In this document: piece after piece, positions 20,605 to 31,743 of the stretch | Layout of the letters: each line of letters opens with the position of its first letter | How positions within the stretch are numbered: the first letter of the stretch is position 1 | Assembly: GCA_900466575.1 (NCBI GenBank) | Contig: UBMP01000018.1 | Coordinates: 1 to 64,000, forward strand | DNA from: Hyphomicrobiales bacterium | GTDB lineage: Bacteria; Pseudomonadota; Alphaproteobacteria; Rhizobiales; Rhizobiaceae | Length of the DNA: 64,000 nucleotides | Reading direction: 5' to 3' | Made by a program: the position numbers and the translations under genes | The notes under the pieces: model-generated | Told to the model about the DNA's origin: nothing | What the model saw: the letters and a program-made list of their open reading frames with translations, nothing else | The model's database searches: none

Positions 20605-22011
20605 ATGATTTCAGGACGGACCGTAAAAGGGGCAATGACGGCGCGCCGCGTCGCATGGCCGCTTGCCATCCTGCCGATCCTTGTTCTTTCACCCGTCGAC
20701 ATCCACACCTCCGGTGCCCAGGATGCGACAACCGCGCCGAAACAGGATCGCCCGGCCACCGACAATGCGCCAAACGCAACGCCCGCCGATCCGACCTCTG
20801 ACCTTGCCGCCCGCCGCGAAGCGACCCGCCAGGAGCTGGAGGCGCTGTCCAAGACAATCAGCCTGTCCGACGAACGCGTTGAGACGCTGAAAAAGGGCAT
20901 CGCCGACCTGAAGCAGAACACGGCCGGCATCCGCGACGCCCTTGTCGTCTCGGCCACGCGCCGCAAGGAACTGGAGGCGAAGATTGCCGAGGGCGAGACG
21001 TCGCTTGCCAAGCTGCGCACCGAAGAGACCGTCGCCAAGGCCTCCTTGCATGAGCGTCGAGGGCTTCTGGCGGAAGTTCTGGCCGCGCTGCAGCGCATGG
21101 GACGCAACCCGCCGCCCGCTCTCCTGGTGACGCCGGAAGATGCGCTTTCCTCCGTCCGCAGCGCCATTCTGCTCGGCGCCGTCGTACCCGGCATTCGCCA
21201 CGAGACCGACAAGCTGGTGGCCGACCTCTCCAAGCTCGCGGAGACGCAGAAGAAGATTGGCGACGAACGCGCCTCGCTCACCACGCTGATGACCTCGAAC
21301 CTCGAGGAAGAGCGGCGCATGAACCTGCTGATTGCCGAGAACGAAAAGAACGCCGCGAAGAGCGAACAGCAACTGGCGGACGAGCGGGCGAAATCGGAAG
21401 ATCTCGCCAAGAAGGCCGCCAACCTGCAGGAGCTGATCGGCTCGCTGGAAGACCAGATCGGCTCGGTGCGCGACGCGGCCGCCGCCGCCAAGGCGCAGGC
21501 CGATACGGGTGCCGCCCCCGGCCAGATGCCGCCCGATAAAAACCGTATTGCCCCCGCATATGCCTTTGCCAAGTTGACCGGCAAACTGGTGCTTCCGGCG
21601 GCGGGCGACGTGGTGCGCAATTTCGGCGATCCGGACGGTACCGGACACGTCGCTCTGGGCCTCACGCTGGCGACCGCGCCGGGCGCTGTCGTCACCGCGC
21701 CGGCGGATGGCTGGGTGGTCTATGCCGGGCCGTTCCGCAGCTACGGCCAGATGGTCATCCTCAATCCCGGCGACGGCTATCACGTCGTCATGTCGGGCAT
21801 GGGGCGTGTCTCCGTCCGGCCCGGGCAGTTCGTGGTGGCAGGCGAGCCGCTGGCGGTCATGGGTGAAAAAAGAGTGGCCAGTGCCGCTGCATTGGCGCTG
21901 GTCACGGACAGGCCAAGCATTTACATTGAATTCAGGCAAAACGGTAAACCGGTTGATTCCCGTCCCTGGTGGACCGCCCCTCAGATTGGAAAGGCTCGCA
22001 ATGATACGTAA
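20605..22011 (+). CDS. Murein hydrolase activator, EnvC-like (degenerate M23)
   Basis: A protein of about 468 residues with an N-terminal hydrophobic signal (VAWPLAILPILVLSP), a long coiled-coil stretch (about residues 60-300, rich in E, K, L and A) and a C-terminal LytM/M23 domain. The zinc ligands of active M23 peptidases are not kept: the usual HxGxD becomes HVALGLTL and the final HxH becomes HVVMSG. This matches EnvC-type activators, which control amidases rather than cut peptidoglycan. The start is uncertain: ATG 20605 or ATG 20635, the latter with AAAAGGGG just upstream. Its last bases overlap ctpA. EnvC, CtpA and YibQ form one operon. Confidence 0.85.
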   Translation: MISGRTVKGAMTARRVAWPLAILPILVLSPVDIHTSGAQDATTAPKQDRPATDNAPNATPADPTSDLAARREATRQELEALSKTISLSDERVETLKKGIADLKQNTAGIRDALVVSATRRKELEAKIAEGETSLAKLRTEETVAKASLHERRGLLAEVLAALQRMGRNPPPALLVTPEDALSSVRSAILLGAVVPGIRHETDKLVADLSKLAETQKKIGDERASLTTLMTSNLEEERRMNLLIAENEKNAAKSEQQLADERAKSEDLAKKAANLQELIGSLEDQIGSVRDAAAAAKAQADTGAAPGQMPPDKNRIAPAYAFAKLTGKLVLPAAGDVVRNFGDPDGTGHVALGLTLATAPGAVVTAPADGWVVYAGPFRSYGQMVILNPGDGYHVVMSGMGRVSVRPGQFVVAGEPLAVMGEKRVASAAALALVTDRPSIYIEFRQNGKPVDSRPWWTAPQIGKARNDT

Positions 22012-23323
22012 GGCTTCACTTCTTGTCGCGGGTGCGCTACTTGGCGCGACGGCGATGAGCGTCATCTATTCGGCTGGCGTTCCGGCCTCGGCCGCCGGCA
22101 ACTCGACCTACAAGGAACTGTCGGTATTCGGCGATGTGTTCGAACGGGTTCGCGCGCAATATGTGACGCCTCCGGATGAAAAGAAGCTGATCGAAGCGGC
22201 CATTAACGGCATGCTGACCTCGCTCGACCCCCATTCGAGCTTCATGAATGCCGATCAGGCAGCCGACATGCGCACCCAGACCAAGGGCGAATTCGGTGGT
22301 CTCGGCATTGAAGTCACGATGGACAAGGACCTCGTCAAGGTCGTCACGCCCATCGAGGATACGCCTGCGGCCAAGGCCGGCATCCTCTCCGGCGACTATA
22401 TTTCCAAGATCGACGGCACGGACGTTCGCGGCCTGACGCTCAACCAGGCGGTCGAAAAGATGCGCGGCAAGGTCGGCGAGCCGATCAAGCTGGAAGTCAT
22501 CCGTCAGGGCGCCGACAAGCCGCTCGAATTCACCGTCAAGCGTGACATCATCGCCGTTCAGGCGGTCAAGTATCGCGTTGAGGGCGATGTCGGTTACCTC
22601 CGCATCATCTCCTTCACCGAAAAGACCTTCGACGACCTGAAGAAGGCGATCGACAAGATCCAGGCACAGGTTCCGGACGACAAGCTCAAGGGCTATGTGC
22701 TCGACCTGCGCCTCAACCCCGGCGGTCTGCTCGATCAGGCGATCGACGTCTCCGACGCCTTCCTGAACAAGGGCGAGATCGTTTCCACCCGGGGCCGCGA
22801 TCCGAGCGAAACCCGCCGCTTCGACGCGACCGAAGGCGACCTGTCGCATGGCAAGCCGATCATCGTTCTGATCAATGGCGGCACGGCATCCGCATCGGAA
22901 ATCGTCTCCGGCGCCTTGCAGGATCTGAAGCGCGCCACGGTTCTCGGCACGCGGTCCTTCGGCAAGGGCTCGGTCCAGACGATCATCCAGTTGGGTGACA
23001 GCGGCGCACTGCGTCTGACGACGGCGCTCTACTACACGCCGTCCGGCCGCTCCATCCAGGGCACCGGCATCACGCCGGACATCAAGGTCGAGGAACCCGT
23101 TCCGGATGATCTGAAGGGCAAGGTTGAAGTCGAAGGCGAATCGAGCCTCTCCGGCCACATCAAGGGCCAGAGCGAGACGACCGAGGGCTCCGGCTCCATC
23201 GCCTATGTCCCGCCGGATCCGAAGGACGACGTCCAGCTTCACTACGCACTTGACCTGCTGCACGGCGTGAAGACCGATCCTTCCTTCCCGCCGGACCCGA
23301 CCAAGGTGACGATGGCCAAGTAA
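22001..23323 (+). CDS. ctpA: Carboxy-terminal processing protease CtpA (S41)
   Basis: A 440-residue periplasmic serine protease. It has a signal-like N-terminus (ASLLVAGALLGATAMSVIYSA), a PDZ domain (about 90-175, GLGIEVTMDKDLVKVVTPIEDTPA) and the S41 core with the Ser/Lys dyad in NGGTASASEIVSG and GTRSFGKGSVQ. The start ATG at 22001 overlaps the end of the envC-like gene by 11 bases and has GGAAAGG upstream. A longer frame reaches back to 21707 but only overlaps the LytM domain. CtpA trims envelope proteins and cell-wall hydrolases, which fits its neighbours. Confidence 0.93.
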   Translation: MIRKASLLVAGALLGATAMSVIYSAGVPASAAGNSTYKELSVFGDVFERVRAQYVTPPDEKKLIEAAINGMLTSLDPHSSFMNADQAADMRTQTKGEFGGLGIEVTMDKDLVKVVTPIEDTPAAKAGILSGDYISKIDGTDVRGLTLNQAVEKMRGKVGEPIKLEVIRQGADKPLEFTVKRDIIAVQAVKYRVEGDVGYLRIISFTEKTFDDLKKAIDKIQAQVPDDKLKGYVLDLRLNPGGLLDQAIDVSDAFLNKGEIVSTRGRDPSETRRFDATEGDLSHGKPIIVLINGGTASASEIVSGALQDLKRATVLGTRSFGKGSVQTIIQLGDSGALRLTTALYYTPSGRSIQGTGITPDIKVEEPVPDDLKGKVEVEGESSLSGHIKGQSETTEGSGSIAYVPPDPKDDVQLHYALDLLHGVKTDPSFPPDPTKVTMAK

Positions 23324-23388
23324 TGCAGCAATGCCCGGATTGAGCGCATCTCGATCCGGGCTTTGCTTCCAGCCAGGCAAGAGCTTTC

Positions 23389-24579
23389 GTGAACAGCGAC
23401 CTTCATGCGCCGCTCGGACAGAATCGCAAGGGGACGTCGAAAGGCGGCATCCCCTTTTCGCGCATTGCGGCAGGCGTAAGCTGGGCCGCTGGCCTTGTCG
23501 TCGTCTGCGGCATCTCGGTCTGGCCCTGGGTCTATGGCGAGAAACTGCCCGATGCACGCATGCCCGCGCCGCCGAAGGAGGCTGTCGCCAAACCTGCCAA
23601 TCCGGGTGGCAATCCCGGCGCCAATGTCAGTGGCCTGTCCAAGGGCAATGGCCAGGAGGGTGCCAACGTCGTCAGACAGACCATGGATGACGGCTCGGTG
23701 GTCACCACCTATTCGCCCAAGGCACGCGACGGCTCCGGACCGGTCATGATCAATGCCGGCAGAACGCAGGAGCGCCGGCTTGCGGGCATGCCCAATCTCG
23801 ATCTCATAGAAGATACGCCCGAGGGGAAGCTGCCCAGGATCGGTCCTGACGGGCTGCGCCCCTTTGACTATTATGCGCGCCCGTGGTCCGGCGCGCGCGG
23901 CACCCGTATCGCCATCGTCGTTTCGGGGCTCGGCATCAGCCAGACCGGCACGATGCGCGCCGTGCGCGATCTGCCGGAGGAAGTGACTTTGGCCTTTGCC
24001 GCCAATGGCAACAGCCTTTCGCGCTGGGTGCCGGAAGCCCGCCGCAATGGCCATGAGGTGCTGCTGCAGGTTCCCATGGAGCCGTTTGATTATCCCGACA
24101 ACAATCCGGGACCGGGCACGCTCGTGACGTCCAAGGGAACGGCGACGAATATCGCCAACCTGCACCAGGACATGGCGCGGATGGACAGCTATACCGGCGT
24201 CATGAACTATCTCGGTGGGAAGTTCCTCGCCGACCCGGATGCGCTGGAGCCCGTGATGCGTGACATCGCGGCCCGCGGCCTCATGTTCCTCGACGACGGC
24301 TCGACCGCTCAGTCGCTGAGCGGTCAACTCGCCGGCGCGCTATCCATCCCGCATGCCTTTGCGAACCTGACGCTCGACACCGACGTCAACCAGACGGCCA
24401 TACTCAAGAAGCTGGACGATCTGGAGCGCATGGCTGCCCGCAACGGCACGGCGATCGGCGTTGCCGCCGGCTTCGATGAAAGCATCACGGCCATCAAGAA
24501 ATGGGTAGACGATGCTCAAGGGCGCGGGATAGAAATTGTCGGCGTATCCGCACTCGCCGACACCCCTGCAAAGAACTGA
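23389..24579 (+). CDS. Divergent polysaccharide deacetylase family protein (YibQ-like)
   Basis: A 396-residue protein with one N-terminal membrane segment (about residues 28-48, AAGVSWAAGLVVVCGISVWPW), a Pro/Gly-rich linker and a C-terminal divergent polysaccharide deacetylase domain (RIAIVVSGLGISQTGT, VTLAFAANGNSLSRW, GHEVLLQVPMEPFDYP, MFLDDGSTAQS). The start appears to be the GTG at 23389. The envC-ctpA-yibQ neighbourhood is widespread in proteobacteria and points to peptidoglycan remodelling; the reaction of this family is not established. Confidence 0.85.
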   Translation: MNSDLHAPLGQNRKGTSKGGIPFSRIAAGVSWAAGLVVVCGISVWPWVYGEKLPDARMPAPPKEAVAKPANPGGNPGANVSGLSKGNGQEGANVVRQTMDDGSVVTTYSPKARDGSGPVMINAGRTQERRLAGMPNLDLIEDTPEGKLPRIGPDGLRPFDYYARPWSGARGTRIAIVVSGLGISQTGTMRAVRDLPEEVTLAFAANGNSLSRWVPEARRNGHEVLLQVPMEPFDYPDNNPGPGTLVTSKGTATNIANLHQDMARMDSYTGVMNYLGGKFLADPDALEPVMRDIAARGLMFLDDGSTAQSLSGQLAGALSIPHAFANLTLDTDVNQTAILKKLDDLERMAARNGTAIGVAAGFDESITAIKKWVDDAQGRGIEIVGVSALADTPAKN

Positions 24580-24588
24580 GCCAGCCAC

Positions 24589-25110
24589 ATGAAAGACCAC
24601 AAGATTGTCCGGGCAGAAGACCTGCCCTATCGCCCCTGCGTGGGCGTCATGGTGATCAACCGCGATGGCCTCGTCTGGGCGGGGCGCAGAATTCCGGAAG
24701 AAAACTCTGAGTATGATGGCTCGCCGCAGCTCTGGCAGATGCCGCAGGGCGGCATCGACAAGGGTGAAGAACCCCTGGAAGCCGCCTGGCGCGAACTCTA
24801 CGAAGAAACCGGCATCAAGACCGCCAGCCTGCTCGCCGAAGCACCTGACTGGATCAACTACGACCTGCCGGCGCAACTGATCGGCATCGGCCTGAAAGGC
24901 AAGTATCGCGGCCAGACCCAGCGCTGGTTTGCCTTCCGCTTCGAAGGCTATGAAGACGAGATCGCCATCAATCCGCCGCCCGGCGGCCACGCAGCCGAAT
25001 TCGACGCCTGGGAATGGAAGCGGATGGAAGAGCTTCCCGAGCTGATCGTGCCCTTCAAACGCGAGGTCTACCGAAAGGTTGTCGAGGCCTTCCGGCATCT
25101 CGACGCGTGA
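24589..25110 (+). CDS. rppH: RNA pyrophosphohydrolase RppH
   Basis: A 173-residue Nudix hydrolase that converts 5'-triphosphate mRNA ends to monophosphate and so starts decay. The Nudix box reads [23 protein letters not shown]. The preceding [21 protein letters not shown] and QLWQMPQGG, and the later QRWFAFRF and FDAWEWK, are typical of RppH. It lies 9 bases after the yibQ-like gene and converges on the bacterioferritin gene. Confidence 0.93.
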   Translation: MKDHKIVRAEDLPYRPCVGVMVINRDGLVWAGRRIPEENSEYDGSPQLWQMPQGGIDKGEEPLEAAWRELYEETGIKTASLLAEAPDWINYDLPAQLIGIGLKGKYRGQTQRWFAFRFEGYEDEIAINPPPGGHAAEFDAWEWKRMEELPELIVPFKREVYRKVVEAFRHLDA

Positions 25111-25129
25111 ACCCTGCCCGGGAAGAAAA

Positions 25130-25152
25130 CCTCTCCGTTCATCACGGAGAGG
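25130..25152 (-). terminator. Terminator between converging rppH and bfr
   Basis: CCTCTCCGT (25130-25138) pairs with ACGGAGAGG (25144-25152) around a five-base loop. On the minus strand the stem is followed by GTTTTCTTCC, so it fits an intrinsic terminator for bfr; on the plus strand a weaker CTCTT follows, so it may also serve rppH. Confidence 0.75.
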
Positions 25153-25176
25153 CTCTTCGATATACTTGGGGACGGC

Positions 25177-25662
25177 TTATTCCGCTTCGTCGGCGGAGGC
25201 CGCGTTCAGGAGGCCGTAGCGCTCTTCGCCGATCTTGTCGAGAAGCTCGAGCTGCGTCTCAAGGAAGTCGATATGACCTTCCTCATCGCTGAGCAGCTGT
25301 TCGAAAAGCTGCATCGTGACATAGTCGCCCGCTTCATAACAGATTTCGCGAGACTTCTTGTAGGAGGTGCGGGCGTCATACTCGCCGGCGAGGTCGGCCT
25401 TGAGCACTTCCTTGACATTCTCCCCGATGCGCAGCGGCGCAAGCGTCTGCAGGTTCGGATGGCCCTCGAGGAAAATGATGCGGGCGACGATCTTGTCGGC
25501 GTGCTGCATTTCCTCGATCGATTCGGCGCGCTCCTTCTTGGCGAGTTTCTGGTAACCCCAGTCCTCCAGAAGGCGGTAGTGCAGCCAATACTGGTTGACG
25601 GCGCCGAGTTCCAGGAACAGGGCCTCGTTCAACCGTTCGATGACTTTCGCGTCACCCTTCAT
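25177..25662 (-). CDS. bfr: Bacterioferritin
   Basis: A 161-residue 24-mer-forming iron store. The ferroxidase ligands are visible: E in [12 protein letters not shown] and H in IEEMQHAD (also the heme-ligand Met), E in [11 protein letters not shown]-type helix 4 context, and E and H in [10 protein letters not shown]. An AAGGAG directly touches an ATG at 25668 but sits six bases before the ATG at 25662, so the second is the real start ([15 protein letters not shown]). The gene for its ferredoxin partner Bfd is 95 bases upstream on the same strand. Confidence 0.95.
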   Translation of the reverse strand: MKGDAKVIERLNEALFLELGAVNQYWLHYRLLEDWGYQKLAKKERAESIEEMQHADKIVARIIFLEGHPNLQTLAPLRIGENVKEVLKADLAGEYDARTSYKKSREICYEAGDYVTMQLFEQLLSDEEGHIDFLETQLELLDKIGEERYGLLNAASADEAE

Positions 25663-25757
25663 AAGCATCTCCTTAAATTATAAGACAATCTGGCCCCGAT
25701 TCGATTGAACCGGAGGTCCGGAGATTTATCAAGCTATTTGAGAAAACTTGCGGCGGA

Positions 25758-26063
25758 TCAAGCGATGCGCGGGTTGCGACGTTCGCGAAGGGCGGTCTTC
25801 TGCTCTTCTTCGAACCGGCGCAGGCGTTCCATGAAGTCGACCACCTTCTCATCGGCGAAATTACGCTTCCGATGAAACTCTTGCGTCGTCGAAACGATGA
25901 TGTCGACGACATTGGGGAAACAGCCGCAGCAGCGCCCACGCTTTTGCATCGCGTGGTAGACCTTGCCCGGAACGATGAGCTGCCAGCAATCTTCCTCAAG
26001 AAACGCGTTGATGACATCGCGGATCTCGTTATCGGTGATGAAATTGCAGCTACAGACCAGCAT
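25758..26063 (-). CDS. bfd: Bacterioferritin-associated ferredoxin Bfd
   Basis: A 101-residue protein starting MLVCSCNFITDNEIRDVI with a 2Fe-2S BFD-like domain: cysteines in VCSCN and in RGRCCGC. Bfd reduces the bacterioferritin core so that iron can be released. A C-terminal charged tail (about residues 70-101, FMERLRRFEEEQKTALRERR) extends past the usual 60-70-residue domain. It lies just upstream of bfr. I looked for a clear Irr or RirA box in the 100 bases upstream and found none I could defend. Confidence 0.9.
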   Translation of the reverse strand: MLVCSCNFITDNEIRDVINAFLEEDCWQLIVPGKVYHAMQKRGRCCGCFPNVVDIIVSTTQEFHRKRNFADEKVVDFMERLRRFEEEQKTALRERRNPRIA

Positions 26064-26229
26064 GGCGACCGTTCGTTAAACCTATATTCCAGGCTCCACT
26101 TTAACCAAAACCGGAGACTGTTTGTCAAGATAGATTGATCGCTGAATCCATCCGCTTTTGTGAACGCTGCGTCGCGCCGTGATCAACAGCCGCAAAACGC
26201 GCCGGCAAAGCCGTTTCCCGCCTGCGGCT

Positions 26230-27534
26230 TCACACCTTCAACTCGAGTTCAGCGAAGTCTTCCGTGCCGAAGAATCGCTTGTAACGCTCCACCTCCGCCG
26301 GCTCCCCCGTTGCCTTGCGCGGATTGTCAGAGAGCTTCACCGCCGGTCTGTCATTGACATGCGACACCTTGCAGACGATCGAGATCGGCAAAAGGCCGGG
26401 CGTATCGCGCGGCGCGCAGTCGGCGAAGTCGTTGGTGAGATTGGTGCCCCAGCCGAAGCTCATGCGCACGCGGCCTTCGAAATGACGGTAGGTCTTGATG
26501 ATCGTCTCGACATCAAGACCGTCGGAAAACACCAGCAGCTTGCCGCGCGGATCGCGACCCTTCTTCTCCCACCATTCGATGATCTTCTCGCCACCCTCGA
26601 TCGGCGGTGCGCTGTCCGGGCGGAAACCGGTCCAGTCGGCCACCCAGTCGGGCGCATTGCGCAGGAAGGAGGCGGTGCCAAAGGCATCGGGCAACACGAT
26701 CAAAAGGTTGCCACCGTAAAGCTGACGCCAGTCTTCCAGAACCTTGTAGGGAGCGTAGGTCAACTCGGCATCCGTCTCGGACAGTGCGGCCGCCACCATC
26801 GGCAGTTCGTGCGCATTCGTGCCCAGCGCCTCCAGATCGGTATCCATGGCGAGCAGCACATTGGATGTGCCCGAAAAGCCCTCGCCGATCCCTTCCTTCA
26901 GCGCCTCGACACACCAGCGCTGCCAGAGAAACGAGTGACGCCGCCGCGTGCCGAAATCGGAAATGCGCAGCGCCGGATAGTGCTTCAGCGCCTCCACCTT
27001 GGTCCACATCCGCGCCTTGGCGCGCGCATAGAGCACATCCAGCTCGAAGCGGCCGAAGCCCTTCAGCGCCGCGCGCGACCGCAGCTCATTGATGATGGCA
27101 AGCGCCGGGATTTCCCACATGGTCGTCTCGCGCCAGGGCCCCGAAAATGTCAGCTCATACTGACCGTCCCGCTTTTCCAGTTGATACTCCGGCAGGCGAA
27201 AGTCCGTGAGCCACTGCAGGAAATCCGGAGAGAAAATCTGCTTGCGGCCATAAAACGTGTTACCCGCCAGCCAGATCATTTCCTTCTTCGAAAAGCGTAA
27301 CGTACGGGCGTGATCAAGCTGCTCGCGCAACTCGCCTTCGTCGATCACATCGGCAAGCCGCACGGTCTTCGTCCGGTTGATCAGCGAAAACTCGACATTC
27401 ACGTCCGCATATTGCTGCCAGATCATCTGCTGCATGAGCAGCTTGTAGAAGTCCGTGTCGAGCAGACTGCGGATGATCGGGTCCAGTTTCCACGCATGGT
27501 TATAGACGCGGCGCGCCAGATCGGTCTTGGTCAT
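26230..27534 (-). CDS. pncB: Nicotinate phosphoribosyltransferase
   Basis: A 434-residue enzyme that makes nicotinate mononucleotide from nicotinate, using PRPP and ATP. Landmarks are [19 protein letters not shown] near the N-terminus, the phosphohistidine region around [20 protein letters not shown], and the C-terminal [20 protein letters not shown] and [11 protein letters not shown]. The start ATG at 27534 ([19 protein letters not shown]) matches the family; 62 more codons are open upstream but overlap pncA. It follows pncA by 20 bases, so the two make a nicotinamide salvage unit that feeds the same pathway as nadD. Confidence 0.95.
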   Translation of the reverse strand: MTKTDLARRVYNHAWKLDPIIRSLLDTDFYKLLMQQMIWQQYADVNVEFSLINRTKTVRLADVIDEGELREQLDHARTLRFSKKEMIWLAGNTFYGRKQIFSPDFLQWLTDFRLPEYQLEKRDGQYELTFSGPWRETTMWEIPALAIINELRSRAALKGFGRFELDVLYARAKARMWTKVEALKHYPALRISDFGTRRRHSFLWQRWCVEALKEGIGEGFSGTSNVLLAMDTDLEALGTNAHELPMVAAALSETDAELTYAPYKVLEDWRQLYGGNLLIVLPDAFGTASFLRNAPDWVADWTGFRPDSAPPIEGGEKIIEWWEKKGRDPRGKLLVFSDGLDVETIIKTYRHFEGRVRMSFGWGTNLTNDFADCAPRDTPGLLPISIVCKVSHVNDRPAVKLSDNPRKATGEPAEVERYKRFFGTEDFAELELKV

Positions 27535-27554
27535 GATGCCCTCCCCGGCAGCCT

Positions 27555-28154
27555 TCAGGCGATGGTGACGCCGGCCTCGCGCATGCGCTTGATCATGTTG
27601 GCAACGGAACCGCCGAGATCGATGCCCCGGCACGCCTCCAGCCGCACGTCCGCCCTGAACCCGAGCGAAACCGCATCGAGCGCGGAATAGGCGACGCAAT
27701 AATCCGTTGCAAGCCCGCACAGCGTAACGGTGTCGATGCCGCGTTCCTTGAGATAGCCGCCGAGTCCCGTCGGCGTCTTGTGATCGTTTTCGAAAAAGGC
27801 CGAATAGCTGTCGATGCCAAGGCGGAAACCCTTGCGGATCACGAGTTCCGACTTCGTCCAGACAAGCGCCGGATGAAATGCGGCGCCCTCAGTCCCCTGC
27901 ACGCAATGATCCGGCCAGAGCGTCTGGCGACCATAGGGCATGTCAATATCCGTGAAAGGCGCCTTGCCCGGATGCGAGGAGGCAAAGCTGGAATGCCCGG
28001 CCGGATGCCAGTCCTGGGTCAGAACGACATGGTCGAATTCGCCGATCAGCCGGTTGACCGCCGGCAGGATCGCATCGCCATCCGCCACGGCGAGCTTGCC
28101 GCCCGGGCAGAAATCGTTTTGCACGTCGATGACGATCAACGCCTTGCCGCTCAT
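27555..28154 (-). CDS. pncA: Nicotinamidase
   Basis: A 199-residue isochorismatase-fold hydrolase that turns nicotinamide into nicotinate. The active-site Asp is in [14 protein letters not shown], the metal ligands are in [12 protein letters not shown], and the catalytic Cys is in [16 protein letters not shown]. The start is ATG 28154 ([12 protein letters not shown]), which has GGAGAGTGGC in front; an ATG four codons earlier lies on top of that ribosome site. Its product is the substrate of PncB, next in the operon. Confidence 0.93.
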   Translation of the reverse strand: MSGKALIVIDVQNDFCPGGKLAVADGDAILPAVNRLIGEFDHVVLTQDWHPAGHSSFASSHPGKAPFTDIDMPYGRQTLWPDHCVQGTEGAAFHPALVWTKSELVIRKGFRLGIDSYSAFFENDHKTPTGLGGYLKERGIDTVTLCGLATDYCVAYSALDAVSLGFRADVRLEACRGIDLGGSVANMIKRMREAGVTIA

Positions 28155-28335
28155 GCCACTCTCCATTCGCCTCCGGAGGACCGTGCGTCGTCACGGACGC
28201 AGGAGAAACGCTCCGGCATTGTGAATTTGCGCACCGTACCGTCTGAAGATCGTTCCCATATTCTCCAAGCGAACGCACCAGGCGCGTCGTTCCTTCGAAG
28301 GGAAATCATAGTTCGCCTTTCATCACAAGGCGCGT

Positions 28336-31300
28336 TCAATGAAAATTGCGCCCCTTTGGCATAACCTCGGCCACGGGAACATGACGCGGTACCAGAGAGG
28401 GTGACAAGGGCGATGACCGGGGCAGTGCCGAACCGGCACCCGCGCCGGACGCTTCATCCTGCAGGCCCCCGCGACGCCAATGATCCTCACCCCGACGCTC
28501 GCGCTGATCAACGCCCGGTCGTCGCACCTCATCGGCACGGGCAAGACTTTCGAGGTCCGCACCCTGCGCTTCCAGAAGCCCGAGCAAGGGCGAAATATCC
28601 TCAAGATGCTCGGCCACGAGATGCGTCACGCCCTCGGCGCTCTGTAAGCGTCCGCGTACCTTGACGAGCCGCGCGCCCATGACGACCGGGCGGAACCGCT
28701 CGAACACTTTCGGCCAGACAATGACATTCAGAACCCCGGTTTCATCCTCCATCGTCATGAAGATCACACCCTTGGCCGTGCCCGGTCGCTGGCGGACCAG
28801 CACCAGGCCGGCTCCGGTCAGACGCCGGCCATTCGGCGATGTCTTGATCCCCTCCGAAGTTCCCACACCCATGGCGGAAAGCCTTTCGCGCAGGAAGGAA
28901 AGCGGATGCGCCTTCAGGGACAGGGTCAGAGTGCGATAGTCCTGCACCACATGTTCGCTGTCGCGCATCTTCGGCAGAAGAACCTGTGGCTCGGCCTGAA
29001 CATCTCCAACGACCTCCACCCGCCCCTTCGCCGCCTCGAAGAGCGGCATGGCTTCAGCCGCCGACTTCCTGTCGAGCGCCCGCGCCTCCCACAGCGCCTG
29101 GCGCCGGTCGAGCCCCATGGAACGGAAGCAATCCGCCTCCGCCAGCCGCTCGATCGTGCTGCGGGTCAGACCTGAGCGCAGCCAGAGCACCCGGATCGAG
29201 GGATAGCCCGCCCCCCGGCACGCGACGAGCGTCTTCATATCCTCTTCGCCCAGACCTTTGACCTGATGGAAGCCCAGCCGTACCGCCCGATTCGTCTCGA
29301 TTACACCCACCATGGATCGATGCGCCGGTGCTATGCGACGCGGGTCGAAGGCCGCCTCTTCCAGCGTCGAATCCCATTCGGAAAGGTTCACATCGACCGG
29401 CCTCACCTCGACGCCATGTTCGCGCGCATCGCGGATGAGTTGGGCTGGCGCATAAAAACCCATGGGCTGCGAATTCAAAAGTGCCGCGCAGAACACATCC
29501 GGATATTTTGCCTTCAGCCAGCAGGAAGCATAAACGAGCAGCGCGAAGGACGCGGCATGGCTTTCCGGAAAACCGTAATCGCCGAACCCCTCGATCTGCT
29601 GGAAGCAGCGCAGCGCAAACTCGGCCTCGTAACCATTGGCGACCATGCCGGCCACCATCTTGTCACGGAACTCATGGATCGTGCCGAGGCGGCGAAACGT
29701 TGCCATCGCACGGCGTAGCTTGTCGGCTTCGGCCGGGGTGAAGCCGGCGGCGACAATGGCAATCTTCATCGCCTGTTCCTGAAAAAGCGGAACGCCCATC
29801 GTCCGCCCCAGGACCGCCCGCAGCTCCTCCTTCGGATAGCTGACAGGCTCCAGCCCCTGCCGGCGCTTCAGATAGGGATGGACCATACCACCTTGGATCG
29901 GGCCGGGCCGGACGATCGCCACTTCGATGACGAGGTCGTAGAATGTCTTCGGCTTGAGCCGTGGGAGCATCGACATCTGCGCCCGGCTTTCGATCTGGAA
30001 GACGCCGATCGTGTCGGCACGGCTCGCCATCTGATAGACGAACGCCTCCTCCTTCTTCATGCAGGCGAGCGTGAGCGGCCGCTCATAATGATTTTCCAGC
30101 AGTTTGAAAGCCTTGGCGATGCAGGTCAGCATACCGAGCGCCAGCACATCGATCTTGAGAATACTCAGCGCATCGAGATCGTCCTTATCCCACTCGACCA
30201 TGGTGCGCCCGTCCATCGCCGTCGGCATGATCGGCACGATCTCATCCAGCCGGTCGCGGGTGATGACGAAACCGCCGGAATGCTGCGTCAGATGGCGCGG
30301 AAAACCCATGAGCGTCGAGGCATGGTCGAGCACGCGGCGCGTCAGCGGATCGCGAATATCAAGACCCGCGGCGCGCGCCTCGCGTTCGCTCAACTCCTTG
30401 GTCGACCAGCCCCAGATCGCCCCTGACAGGGCCGACTGCACATCCTCCGAAAGTCCGAGCGCCTTGGCCGTCTCTCGCCCTGCTGAACGCGCCCGGTAGG
30501 TCGTCACCGCTGCGGCAAGCCCGGCATGGTTTCGCCCGTAACGCTCGTAAATATATTCGATCACCTCATTGCGCCGCTCATGTTCGAAATCGACATCGAT
30601 ATCGGGCGGCTCGCGCCGTTCCGGCGAGATGAAACGCTCGAACAGGAGATCGGTCAGATTGGGATTGACCTCGGTGATGCCGATGCAGAAGCACACCGTG
30701 GAATTGGCCGCCGAGCCACGGCCCTGACAAAGAATTTTCTTCTCGCGGGCAAAATTCACCAGATTGCGCACCGTCAGAAAATAGGGCTCGTATTCAAGAT
30801 CTGCGATAATCGCCAGTTCATGCTCGATCTGCCCGGCAACCTTTGTCGGCACGCCCTCAGGATAGCGTTCCGCCGCCCCTTTCCATGCTAAGCGGCGCAA
30901 CGTCGCAGCCGGTGTTTCGCCGGGAAAGGATTCGTCCGGATATTGATGCTGTAATTCGTCCAGGGAAAAACGAAGCCGCGTGAAGAAGCTCTGCGCATTA
31001 TCGATGGCATGAGGATAATCGCGAAAAATGCGCACCATCTCCGCCGGTCCCTTGAGATGTCGCTCGGCATTGGCAGCCAGCAAAAATCCGGCATCCGCCA
31101 CCTTCACTCGATGGCGAATAGCCGCCACGATATCGGCAAGCGGTCGCCGCGCCGTATCGTGATAGAACGGCTCGTTCAGCGCAACCGGAGCGATCCCGCA
31201 ACTTTCTGCCAGTGCCGCAAGCCAGCCGAAATTCAGCCGGTCATTGCCGTCGTAACGCGCCGAAAGACCCAGATGGACCGCATCGCCGAAACGAATTTTG

Positions 31301-31743
31301 AGACGTGAGAGAAGACTGGCCAGCGGATCGCTTTCCTGATCACCAGGCGGCAGGACGATCAGAAGCAGGCCTTCGCCCCACTCCATGAGGTCGGCTTCGA
31401 AGAGCCGGCAGGTTCCCTTTTCCGCCCGCATGTTACCCGCACTCAACATCCGGCAGAGCCGTCCCCAGGCGGCGCGATCGACCGGATAGGCGAGAATATC
31501 CGGTGTGGCGTCGCTGAAGACAAGCCGCGCGCCGGGTTTGTAGGGAAAACCGCGTTCCTTGGCGGTCAGATGCGCCCTGACGACACCCGCCACCGTGTTG
31601 CGGTCGGCAAGGCCCAGGCCGGACAGGCCTGCTGCCTTCGCGGCATCCACCATTTCTTCCGGGTGAGACGCCCCTTCGAGAAAGGAAAAATTGCTGCGCG
31701 CGCCCAGTTCCGGAAAGGCAGGCGCGGGAAAGGCGGGGCTCAT
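28336..31743 (-). CDS. dnaE2: Error-prone DNA polymerase DnaE2 (ImuC)
   Basis: A 1135-residue C-family polymerase and third gene of the imuA-imuB-dnaE2 mutasome, used in SOS-induced translesion synthesis. The N-terminal PHP domain starts [21 protein letters not shown]. The polymerase core includes [42 protein letters not shown] with catalytic Asp residues, and [18 protein letters not shown]-terminal OB fold (about 960-1040) contains [19 protein letters not shown]. The ATG at 31743 overlaps the imuB stop (ATGA); upstream codons in the same frame lie inside imuB. It ends 182 bases before pncA. Confidence 0.95.
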   Translation of the reverse strand: MSPAFPAPAFPELGARSNFSFLEGASHPEEMVDAAKAAGLSGLGLADRNTVAGVVRAHLTAKERGFPYKPGARLVFSDATPDILAYPVDRAAWGRLCRMLSAGNMRAEKGTCRLFEADLMEWGEGLLLIVLPPGDQESDPLASLLSRLKIRFGDAVHLGLSARYDGNDRLNFGWLAALAESCGIAPVALNEPFYHDTARRPLADIVAAIRHRVKVADAGFLLAANAERHLKGPAEMVRIFRDYPHAIDNAQSFFTRLRFSLDELQHQYPDESFPGETPAATLRRLAWKGAAERYPEGVPTKVAGQIEHELAIIADLEYEPYFLTVRNLVNFAREKKILCQGRGSAANSTVCFCIGITEVNPNLTDLLFERFISPERREPPDIDVDFEHERRNEVIEYIYERYGRNHAGLAAAVTTYRARSAGRETAKALGLSEDVQSALSGAIWGWSTKELSEREARAAGLDIRDPLTRRVLDHASTLMGFPRHLTQHSGGFVITRDRLDEIVPIMPTAMDGRTMVEWDKDDLDALSILKIDVLALGMLTCIAKAFKLLENHYERPLTLACMKKEEAFVYQMASRADTIGVFQIESRAQMSMLPRLKPKTFYDLVIEVAIVRPGPIQGGMVHPYLKRRQGLEPVSYPKEELRAVLGRTMGVPLFQEQAMKIAIVAAGFTPAEADKLRRAMATFRRLGTIHEFRDKMVAGMVANGYEAEFALRCFQQIEGFGDYGFPESHAASFALLVYASCWLKAKYPDVFCAALLNSQPMGFYAPAQLIRDAREHGVEVRPVDVNLSEWDSTLEEAAFDPRRIAPAHRSMVGVIETNRAVRLGFHQVKGLGEEDMKTLVACRGAGYPSIRVLWLRSGLTRSTIERLAEADCFRSMGLDRRQALWEARALDRKSAAEAMPLFEAAKGRVEVVGDVQAEPQVLLPKMRDSEHVVQDYRTLTLSLKAHPLSFLRERLSAMGVGTSEGIKTSPNGRRLTGAGLVLVRQRPGTAKGVIFMTMEDETGVLNVIVWPKVFERFRPVVMGARLVKVRGRLQSAEGVTHLVAEHLEDISPLLGLLEAQGADLESLARADEVRRPGVDQRERRGEDHWRRGGLQDEASGAGAGSALPRSSPLSPSLVPRHVPVAEVMPKGRNFH

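Noticed and set aside
25670-26160. Irr or RirA binding box near bfd and bfr
   Set aside because: Expected from known rhizobial iron control, but I found no palindrome close enough to the published motifs to list.
27535-27720. N-terminal extension of pncB
   Set aside because: It overlaps pncA in another frame, and the family begins at the Met at 27534.
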